Shown here in pieces: positions 8,824 through 15,390 of a DNA stretch of 42,203 bases (its first letter is position 1; each line of letters begins with the position of its first letter). A model generated the notes under the pieces. It was not told the origin of the DNA. It searched no databases and saw only the letters and a list, made by a program, of their open reading frames with translations. The translations under genes were made by a program, and so were the position numbers. The DNA comes from Mailhella sp. (GTDB taxonomy: Bacteria; Desulfobacterota; Desulfovibrionia; Desulfovibrionales; Desulfovibrionaceae). Where the stretch lies: contig JAFQTU010000064.1 in the NCBI GenBank assembly GCA_017408905.1, forward strand, positions 1 through 42,203, given 5' to 3'.

Positions 8824-11616
8824 TCAGCCCTGCCCGGCCTGCTTCAACTCGAGTTCCAGCCTGTCGGCCCCGCCGACAAGGGCGGCGGCCTGCTCTTCCG
8901 CGCCACGGCGCATCTTGTCGAGCACGTCAAGGTACACGCGCAGGGCCGAAGCCTCCTCGGCCAGCACGGACAGCGCAGGCAGGAAGCCTTCGTTCACCGC
9001 ACGCCCGTAGGCCTGCGAGACTTCTTCCAGATTCTGGTTCAGAAGCTCGTCGAGGCGCTTGCGCTGTTCCTGCGTCCAGCGGCGCACGGCCTCTTCCTTG
9101 CGTTCCATGAGCAGGCGGCGGCATCGAGACGGACTGCCCAGCTTCATGAGCGTCCATACTATACTGCCCACCACGGCCGCAGGCAGGAGCGCCCACCAGC
9201 CCATGTTACCCAGAACGATGCCAAGGCCCAGCCCGCCGCCGCGCCGTATGGCAAGGCCCATAGCCACGAGGCCCAGCTTTTTCATCAGGGAATTGGCGTT
9301 CACCAGCCAGCGTTCGCGGCTGAAAGGCACGTCGCTGATGGACTGGAGTTCAAGGTCGTCCACCACCACGGCTTCGAGGCAGAGCACGGATATCTCGTGC
9401 ATACGTTCCCCGAACTGCTTCAGCTTCTCGTTCCAGTCGCGCTGGATGTCGCGGCGTTCGGCCAGCAGTTCCTCAAGGCATTCGCGGGCGATGCGCGGCA
9501 CGTCCTGCTCGTCGAAATCCTTCCAGTTCTTCGGCTTGAACATACCGGTGAAGCCAAGGGAATCCGCGTGCTTATTAGCGGCGTCCATGATGCGCAGGAG
9601 GGTTCGTTCCTGCCAGCTTTCAAGGGCGCGGCCCTGTTCCTTGCGCCATGCCTTAAGGTCTATCTCGGCGGCGTTCACCACCGACCACGCCTGCGAGGAA
9701 CAGCTTTCCATCACGTTCTCAAGGCGCTCCACATGGCGGCGCAGGATGTCGGCATGGCGCACGTCCGGCAGTTCGGCAAGCTCGGCGGCAAGGAAGGACG
9801 CGGCATCGCGGCGCACTTCGGCGGCCAGCTCCGCCCCCTTCGCCTGCACCCTGAGCGCCCTGCCCTCGTCGCTTTCCTGCTTCTGGCGGGCGGCCTCTTC
9901 CATAAGGCGGCACAGTTCGCGGAAATTCGCGCCTCCGTCCCCGGAGGAGGAACAGCGCTGGCGCATGGCTTCCCGGGCGTTCATATCCAGCAGGCCGAGT
10001 ACCCGCATACCCGAGGCTTCGGCACTGTCCATGAGCAGGCGCGCACGGGCCAGCGCCTCTTCCCGGCTGTGCTCTTCGTTCAGCCTGTCCACGCCTGTGA
10101 CCACGCCTATCACCGAAGCCGCGCGGCCCGAGGCGGCAAGCTGGCGCAGGAGCTCCTGTTCCGAAGCGGATTCGGGCCTGCGGGCATCCATGACAAAGAG
10201 CAGGCAGTCGGCGGCAAGGCACTCTTCGAAGGCCAGATAGTTCTGCACCGGGTCCGTGGCGTTCAGCCCGGGGGTGTCCACCAGCACAAGGCCGTGGCGC
10301 AGGGCTTCGGAAGGAAGCTCCACCTCCACGCGGGCGGTGAAGAGGCTGTCCTCTTCCTTGGCGGAAAGGAATTCCTGCAAGCGCGCCTCGCTGTCCAGCA
10401 CCCTGTCTTCCTGCGGCGGCCTTGCTTCGAGCATGGCCTGCACGCGTTCGCTGAAGGCCTCGTCCTGCGAACGGAGCTTCTGGAACTGCGCAAGGGCGCG
10501 GCATTCCTCGTCCGAGAGGAAATGCACCGTGCCCCGGAAGTCCCGCCCCCAGCGGAAGCGCGCCACGGCGGCGGTCTCGGGCACGGATTCCCGCACCGGC
10601 GACACGGCCCTGCCCAGCAGGGCGTTGATGAGCGAGCTTTTGCCGCGCTTGCCCTCGCCTACGGCCACAAGGGTGAAGGGCTGTTCGGCCATGAGGCGGC
10701 GCAGATCTTCCAATGCCCGGGCCGAGCCAAGGCATCCGGCTTCGAGCGCGGCCTTTTCCAGCGCTTCCGCCGCCGAGGCCGAAGCCTGAAGCCCGGGGGC
10801 AAGCGCCATGCCGTCGCGCCGGGGGCGGAGAAGGGAAAGCCTGCGCTGGGCGGAAAGGTCGCGCAGATAGCGCGCCGCCCCCTGATACTGCTGTACGGCG
10901 GCCTGCGCCACGCCGCCCGCCGCGTCGCCGCAGGCGGAACCGGCCACGGCCACGGCCGAGGTCAGCGCGTCGAGCTGTTTCTTCAGCGGGGCGGGCATGA
11001 AGGCCCGGGGCTTCCGCCTCGGCACGGCCACACCGTTCTCCATGACCACGTTGCGCTCGTCGTCCCCGGGGCTCTCCCCGAACACGCTGTCCCATACGCC
11101 CGCCCCGGAAAGGAAGCGCGCACTGCGGCGCATGGCCTCGACGAAGCGGCGGCGCGAGGCGTCCGCCTGTTCGTCGGCAGGCAGGGAATGGAGAAGGAGC
11201 CCGGCCAGAGCCGGAGAAAGTTCCTGAAGGGCGGCAAGGTAGCGTTCCGCCCTGTCGTCGGGCAGGGAGGCGAGATCGTCCGCTATGCGGCGGTCGGAAG
11301 CGAGGCTGGCAGGCGCGGGATCCTGGAGGAGCGCGGCGTGGAAGCGGGTCTGGAGCACGAAGAAGGCGTGTTCGGCCTTCTGGCGCTCATGGGCCGTCAT
11401 GGCGTCGGTATCGCGGGGGGCGAAGACCTCGGCAAAGGCCTCGGAAGCCTTCTTCCATGCGGCAGGGGAAAGGCGTCCGCCCTCCTGCGCCGCCGAGGCC
11501 AGCAGGATGACCAGCCTGTCTTCGGCGTTCAGTTCCGGGGCCGAGGAATCCGGCAGTTCCGGCATGATGGCGGAAGGCTCGTCGCCGCCCTTTGAAGCTC
11601 CGGCAGTTCTCTTCAT
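8824..11616 (-). CDS. Dynamin-like large GTPase with a long N-terminal extension
   Basis: A 930-residue GTPase of the bacterial dynamin-like type, which bind and remodel membranes in known members. G1 (GEGKRGKSS) lies near residues 318-326, G3 (DTPG) near 446 and the G4-like TGVD near 506. Long helical, charged stretches follow, then a Gly-rich hydrophobic hairpin at about 775-830 that probably inserts into or spans the membrane, and a C-terminal coiled-coil region. About 310 residues before the GTPase domain match nothing I recognise. The N-terminus has no signal peptide. Its promoter candidate (11675-11702) overlaps the pyk terminator. Substrate membrane and partners are unknown; a YfjP-like GTPase is the main alternative label. 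Confidence 0.82.
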   Translation of the reverse strand: MKRTAGASKGGDEPSAIMPELPDSSAPELNAEDRLVILLASAAQEGGRLSPAAWKKASEAFAEVFAPRDTDAMTAHERQKAEHAFFVLQTRFHAALLQDPAPASLASDRRIADDLASLPDDRAERYLAALQELSPALAGLLLHSLPADEQADASRRRFVEAMRRSARFLSGAGVWDSVFGESPGDDERNVVMENGVAVPRRKPRAFMPAPLKKQLDALTSAVAVAGSACGDAAGGVAQAAVQQYQGAARYLRDLSAQRRLSLLRPRRDGMALAPGLQASASAAEALEKAALEAGCLGSARALEDLRRLMAEQPFTLVAVGEGKRGKSSLINALLGRAVSPVRESVPETAAVARFRWGRDFRGTVHFLSDEECRALAQFQKLRSQDEAFSERVQAMLEARPPQEDRVLDSEARLQEFLSAKEEDSLFTARVEVELPSEALRHGLVLVDTPGLNATDPVQNYLAFEECLAADCLLFVMDARRPESASEQELLRQLAASGRAASVIGVVTGVDRLNEEHSREEALARARLLMDSAEASGMRVLGLLDMNAREAMRQRCSSSGDGGANFRELCRLMEEAARQKQESDEGRALRVQAKGAELAAEVRRDAASFLAAELAELPDVRHADILRRHVERLENVMESCSSQAWSVVNAAEIDLKAWRKEQGRALESWQERTLLRIMDAANKHADSLGFTGMFKPKNWKDFDEQDVPRIARECLEELLAERRDIQRDWNEKLKQFGERMHEISVLCLEAVVVDDLELQSISDVPFSRERWLVNANSLMKKLGLVAMGLAIRRGGGLGLGIVLGNMGWWALLPAAVVGSIVWTLMKLGSPSRCRRLLMERKEEAVRRWTQEQRKRLDELLNQNLEEVSQAYGRAVNEGFLPALSVLAEEASALRVYLDVLDKMRRGAEEQAAALVGGADRLELELKQAGQG

Positions 11617-11640
11617 CTCTCCCCCTTCTGGAAGCGTACG

Positions 11641-11674
11641 AAAAATGGCTCCATATCCGCAGACATGGAGCCAT
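11641..11674 (-). terminator. Intrinsic terminator of pyk
   Basis: A perfect 10-bp inverted repeat (ATGGCTCCAT, 11645-11654, and ATGGAGCCAT, 11665-11674) is followed on the minus strand by a T-run (11645-11641). It begins 34 bases after the pyk stop and ends only 24 bases before the GTPase start codon. Confidence 0.85.
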
Positions 11675-11702
11675 AATATAAGTTCAGATGGCCAAATGGC
11701 AA
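11675..11702 (-). promoter_or_regulatory. Candidate promoter of the dynamin-like GTPase gene
   Basis: On the minus strand TTGCCA (complement of 11697-11702), a 16-base spacer and TATATT (complement of 11675-11680) form a good sigma-70 promoter. Predicted transcription would start near 11668, inside the 5' arm of the pyk terminator stem, so only transcripts from pyk would carry the full hairpin. Confidence 0.5.
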
Positions 11703-11708
11703 GAAGAC

Positions 11709-13133
11709 TTACTTGTGGTAGATCTTCACCACGTTGGTACGGCGGACGGCTTCCACGCCGGGGGCGTACTCGCCAGCGGTGATGACCACGTCTTCACCCA
11801 GGGGGAAGAGGTCGCTGGCGGCGATCCAGTTCTGGGTGCGGCGGGCATGGGAGAAGCTGCTGTCGCTGGGAACGAGGAAGAAGGGCTGGACGCCCCAGAC
11901 GAAGTTCAGCGCGTGTTCCACCACAGAGCTGTGGGTGAGGGCGTAGATGGTCTGGGCAGGGCGGCATTCGGCCAGCATGCGGGCGGCGCCGCCGGACACG
12001 GAATGGGCCACGATGGACTTGGCGGACACGGAATTGGCCAGCAGGCAGGCGGTGTAGGCGAGGAAGCGGGAGGTATCCTTCTCGTCCTTGGGGGCGCGCA
12101 GGCCGCCGTTGGCGAGCAGGTACTTTTCAGCTTCGTCGGTGATCTGGCGCATGTTCTGCACGGCTTCCACAGGGTAGTTGCCAGCGGCGGTCTCATCGGA
12201 GAGCATCACGCAGTCCGCGCCGTCGAGTACGGCGTTGGCCACGTCGGTGACTTCAGCGCGGGTGGGCACGGGGGAGTTCACCATGGACATGAGCATCTGC
12301 GTAGCCACGATGACAGGCTTGCCGTGGCGGTTGCAGGTCTGGATGATGCGCTTCTGCAGGGCAGGCAGGGAAGGCATGGGGCATTCCACGCCAAGGTCGC
12401 CGCGGGCCACCATGATGACGTCGGCGGCGGCCACGATCTCTTCGAGGTTGTCCACGGCGGCGTTCTGGCGTTCCAGCTTGGCCACCACGGGCAGGTCGTC
12501 GCGGCCGTAGGAGCGCAGGAGGGCCTTGATGTCGTGCACGTCCTTCACGGTCTGCACGAAGGAGATGGCCACGGCGTCCACACCGAGTTCCATGCCCACG
12601 GCAAGGCGTTCACGGTCGTTGGCGGTGATGGCGGGCAGGGCGATGGACTTGCCGGGCAGGGCAAGACCCTTGCGGGAGGAAATGGTACCGTTGTCGAGGG
12701 CCTTCATGGTGAAGCGCTCGTCGGCCACCTTTTCGGTGATCTCGAAGCGCAGGCCGCCGTCAGCCAGCACCAGCACGTCGCCCACCACGAGGGAGGCGAG
12801 GATGGTGGGATGGTCGAAGGGGATGAAGGGCAGGTCTTCCTTTTCCCTGCGCTCACGGGCGAGGGTGAGCAGATCGCCCTGCTTGAGCAGGAACTTGCCT
12901 TCGGGCAGAAGGCCGATACGGATCTTGGGGCCGGGCAGGTCCTGCATGATGGTCAGGGGGCGGCCGATATTCTTTTCCACTTCGCGGATGGCGGTGATGA
13001 CCTTGCGGAAAAATTCCGGGTCGCCGTGGGAGAAGTTCAGACGAAAGACGGAAACGCCGGCTTCGGCGAGCTGAGCGATCTTTTCGGGGGCGCAGGAGGC
13101 CGGACCGATAGTGGCAACGATCTTGGTACGCAT
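11709..13133 (-). CDS. pyk: Pyruvate kinase
   Basis: Converts phosphoenolpyruvate and ADP to pyruvate and ATP, the last step of glycolysis. The 474 residues fit the bacterial enzyme. The N-terminal KIVATIGPAS, FRLNFSHG with the phosphate-binding residues, the Mg-binding MVARGDLGVE and the ATQML motif are all present, and the C-terminal regulatory domain appears intact. The ATG at 13133 has an AAGGA site at good spacing; upstream ATGs at 13139 and 13172 do not, and would add residues not seen in the family. The gene is divergent from mraZ with about 430 bases between start codons. I could not identify a convincing promoter. Confidence 0.96.
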   Translation of the reverse strand: MRTKIVATIGPASCAPEKIAQLAEAGVSVFRLNFSHGDPEFFRKVITAIREVEKNIGRPLTIMQDLPGPKIRIGLLPEGKFLLKQGDLLTLARERREKEDLPFIPFDHPTILASLVVGDVLVLADGGLRFEITEKVADERFTMKALDNGTISSRKGLALPGKSIALPAITANDRERLAVGMELGVDAVAISFVQTVKDVHDIKALLRSYGRDDLPVVAKLERQNAAVDNLEEIVAAADVIMVARGDLGVECPMPSLPALQKRIIQTCNRHGKPVIVATQMLMSMVNSPVPTRAEVTDVANAVLDGADCVMLSDETAAGNYPVEAVQNMRQITDEAEKYLLANGGLRAPKDEKDTSRFLAYTACLLANSVSAKSIVAHSVSGGAARMLAECRPAQTIYALTHSSVVEHALNFVWGVQPFFLVPSDSSFSHARRTQNWIAASDLFPLGEDVVITAGEYAPGVEAVRRTNVVKIYHK

Positions 13134-13459
13134 AAACATTCCTTGAAATAAAATGGCCGGCAGGAGGAACATCTTACCCGCAGTCCCTTCTGCTTCGACG
13201 TTGGGGGCAGTCTGCCCCTTTTTAAAAGAAATGTCGAGTATTCATAGCCGCCCCTGCCGTGGCGCTCCCAAGGGCCTTTCCCGAACGCCCGCCCTGCCCC
13301 TTCCGCCCGCGTTCTTTCCCACTTCGTTCCCCTTTCCCCCGCTTTTGGGCACAGCTTTCCAGACCTAACTCCACAAAATCACAAGGATAGCACCCTTCCG
13401 CCCCCTTTCCTGCCCTGCCCCGCCCTTCTTGTTCCCACTTCGATACCCGCGACGTTTCT

Positions 13460-13524
13460 CGATTGATTCTTGCACGTTATGCCAGCTTTTCTGCCATTTG
13501 CCCTTGACTTCGATTTGATTCTTG
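13460..13524 (+). repeat. Imperfect direct repeat upstream of mraZ
   Basis: CGATTGATTCTTG (13460-13472) recurs as CGATTTGATTCTTG (13511-13524), differing by one inserted T. The copies are 51 bases apart, close to five helical turns, and the second lies just before the MraZ boxes. It may be a duplicated promoter element or an operator pair; chance is possible. Confidence 0.4.
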
Positions 13525-13527
13525 GGC

Positions 13528-13555
13528 AAAAGTGGGGAAAAGTGGCAAAAAGTGG
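13528..13555 (+). promoter_or_regulatory. MraZ operator: three direct repeats at 10-base spacing
   Basis: The pentamer AGTGG occurs at 13531-13535, 13541-13545 and 13551-13555, each preceded by an A-rich spacer, so the period is exactly one helical turn. MraZ is known to bind short GTGG/TGGG-type direct repeats in its own promoter region. The third copy overlaps the GGAGAG ribosome site (13554-13559) of mraZ, so bound MraZ would cover the start of the cluster. This points to autoregulation of the dcw operon. Confidence 0.8.
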
Positions 13556-13563
13556 AGAGAAGC

Positions 13564-14031
13564 ATGGTTTTCAGAGGAAGATTCGCGCGCAGCATCGACC
13601 CTAAGGGTCGCCTTCTGCTGCCCAACGAATTCCGCGAGGGCATGGCAAAAGCCCCTGCGGACGGCGCTTCCCCTGCGGCCTCCTTCGTTCTCACCACCTA
13701 TGACGGCTGCCTCGTGGCCTTCTCGCTGGAAGACTGGGAAGAGCTGGAACGGAAGTTCATGCGCATCCCCAACCCTTCCCCGCAGGTCCGCGCCTTCCGC
13801 CGCCTCGTCATCGGCGGTGCCGAGACCCACACGCCCGACTCCCACGGCCGCATCCTGCTCTCGCCCGACCATCGCGCCTACGCCGGCATCGAACGCGAGG
13901 CCACCGTCCTCGGCCTCGTAGATCGTTTCGAGATCTGGAACCCCGCCGCCCTCAAGGCCTCCATGGCTCCCGACAACCTTGCCGGAGTCACCGAGGAGCT
14001 GGCCGCCAGCGGCATCGACTTTTCTCTCTAG
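13564..14031 (+). CDS. mraZ: Transcriptional regulator MraZ
   Basis: DNA-binding regulator encoded at the head of division and cell-wall clusters; it forms a ring-shaped oligomer and controls its own operon. The 155-residue protein has the two tandem SpoVT/AbrB-like halves, each with its DxxGR signature: DPKGRLLLP near residue 12 and DSHGRILLS near residue 93. The ATG at 13564 gives the family start (MVFRGRF) with a GGAGAG site; an earlier in-frame TTG would translate through the operator. The three AGTGG repeats immediately upstream are its likely binding site. rsmH follows 24 bases downstream. Confidence 0.95.
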   Translation: MVFRGRFARSIDPKGRLLLPNEFREGMAKAPADGASPAASFVLTTYDGCLVAFSLEDWEELERKFMRIPNPSPQVRAFRRLVIGGAETHTPDSHGRILLSPDHRAYAGIEREATVLGLVDRFEIWNPAALKASMAPDNLAGVTEELAASGIDFSL

Positions 14032-14055
14032 CCCCGCATCGCCCCGAGCATCGCC

Positions 14056-15072
14056 ATGGAAAAGAACGCTTTCCCTGCTCCCGCCGTCACGGCCCAGAAC
14101 GCGAAGCACGTGTCCGTCCTTCTTGAGGAAGTGCTGGACGCCCTTGCCCCGCGCGAAGGCGGCCGCTACCTCGACGGTACCCTCGGCCTTGCCGGGCATT
14201 CCTCCGCCCTCATGGAGAGGGCAGGCGGGAAGGCCTTCCTCTGCGGGCTCGACCGCGACCCGCAGGCGCTGGAACGCGCCGCCGAACGCCTTGCCCCCTA
14301 CGGCGAGAACTGCCGCCTCTTTTCTTCGGAATACGCCTCTTTCGAGGGCGCGCTCGACGCCCTGAACTGGCCCACCATCGACGGCGCCCTGCTGGACATC
14401 GGCGTGTCCTCCCTCCAGCTCGACGTGACCGACCGCGGCTTCTCCCTGCATGGGGACGCACCGCTCGATATGCGCATGGACATGGGCTCCTTCCGCCACG
14501 AGAACCGTGAACCGTGGATGGAGAACGCCCGCACCGTGGTGAACATGGCCGACGTGAACACCCTGCGCCAGATCATCGAAGCCTACGGCGAAGACCCGCA
14601 GGCCGCGCGCATAGCCCGCGCCATCGTGGAGGCCCGCCAGGAAGCCCCCATCGAGACCACGGGCCGCCTTGCCGACATCGTGTGGCACGCCTACCCCGCC
14701 AAATGGCGCGCGCAGGCCCGCAACCACCCCGCCACCCGCACCTTTCAGGCTATCCGCATGGTGGTGAACGACGAGCTGGGCCAGCTCGAACGCTTCCTCG
14801 ACGCCATACTCCCCCGCCTTGCCGTAGGCGGCCGCCTTGCGATCATCACCTTCCATTCTCTGGAAGACCGCATCGTGAAGCAGCGCTTCCGCGAATGGAG
14901 CACCGACTGCCTCTGCCCGGCCCATCTGCCGCGCTGCGTGTGCAACCACCGCGCCGAAGTGAAACTCCTGACCAAGAAACCCATCGTTCCCAGCCGGGAC
15001 GAACTCGCCTTCAACCCCAGATCCGGCAGTGCGAAGCTTCGCGTCGTGGAAAAGCTGCCGCCCCATGTTTAA
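14056..15072 (+). CDS. rsmH: 16S rRNA (cytosine(1402)-N(4))-methyltransferase
   Basis: Methylates N4 of C1402 in the ribosomal P-site region of 16S rRNA using S-adenosylmethionine. The 338-residue protein has the start region HVSVLLEEVLDAL, the SAM-binding loop DGTLGLAGHS near residues 36-45, the DIGVSSLQLD motif and the C-terminal FHSLEDRIVKQRF typical of the family. It is slightly longer than the E. coli protein because of a longer N-terminus. It lies second in the dcw cluster, with ftsL 9 bases downstream. Confidence 0.96.
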   Translation: MEKNAFPAPAVTAQNAKHVSVLLEEVLDALAPREGGRYLDGTLGLAGHSSALMERAGGKAFLCGLDRDPQALERAAERLAPYGENCRLFSSEYASFEGALDALNWPTIDGALLDIGVSSLQLDVTDRGFSLHGDAPLDMRMDMGSFRHENREPWMENARTVVNMADVNTLRQIIEAYGEDPQAARIARAIVEARQEAPIETTGRLADIVWHAYPAKWRAQARNHPATRTFQAIRMVVNDELGQLERFLDAILPRLAVGGRLAIITFHSLEDRIVKQRFREWSTDCLCPAHLPRCVCNHRAEVKLLTKKPIVPSRDELAFNPRSGSAKLRVVEKLPPHV

Positions 15073-15081
15073 GGAGCTGTC

Positions 15082-15387
15082 ATGACCTCTCGTACTGCTG
15101 CCCTCGGTTCCGGCGGATGGTTTCTTTTTACCTTGATGGCTTTCATGTTCAGCATTATCATGGGGATGACCGTGACGTGGATCAACGTCGGTTCCAGAAG
15201 CATCGCCAACAGCATCCATGAAATGCAGTGCCAGACCGAGGCCGCCCGTGTGCACATCGCCAAGCTGGAAGTGGAGCGCGACAGCCTGCTTTCCCCCTAC
15301 ATCCTCGGCAAGACAGCCGAGCGCCTGGGCATGAGCATGGCCGACCCCGGCCAGATCCGCAGAATAGAAGTATCCCGCAGAAAATAG
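15082..15387 (+). CDS. ftsL: Cell division protein FtsL-like
   Basis: A 101-residue bitopic membrane protein in the position of ftsL between rsmH and ftsI. There is a short cytoplasmic N-terminus, one membrane helix at about residues 12-33, then a periplasmic coiled-coil with heptad-like hydrophobics (about 45-75) ending in a Leu-rich GKTAERLGM segment typical of FtsL/DivIC proteins. FtsL forms the FtsQ-FtsL-FtsB complex that activates FtsW-FtsI. Sequence conservation in this family is low, so the call rests on topology, size and position. An AAGGAG ribosome site precedes the ATG. Confidence 0.85.
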   Translation: MTSRTAALGSGGWFLFTLMAFMFSIIMGMTVTWINVGSRSIANSIHEMQCQTEAARVHIAKLEVERDSLLSPYILGKTAERLGMSMADPGQIRRIEVSRRK

Positions 15388-15390
15388 CCT

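Larger units (their letters stand above)
13134..13563. other. Divergent intergenic region between pyk and mraZ
   Basis: About 430 bases without a supported gene. From roughly 13240 to 13450 the plus strand is markedly pyrimidine-rich (runs of C and T with few purines). A small hairpin (GGGGCA/TGCCCC, 13204-13218, then TTTTT) points plus-ward but follows no gene. The right end holds an imperfect direct repeat (13460-13524), a TTGACT -35-like hexamer (13504-13509) without a clear -10, and the MraZ boxes (13528-13555). Short open frames here lack codon bias and ribosome sites. Confidence 0.6.

Noticed and set aside
13204-13223. Hairpin with T-run that looks like a plus-strand terminator
   Set aside because: No plus-strand gene precedes it and the stem is only 6 bp with a 3-base loop; it may merely insulate mraZ from antisense transcription.
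13153-13697. Short open frames in the pyk-mraZ gap (13153-13368 plus, 13365-13697 minus)
   Set aside because: They lack ribosome sites and domains; the second overlaps mraZ on the opposite strand.
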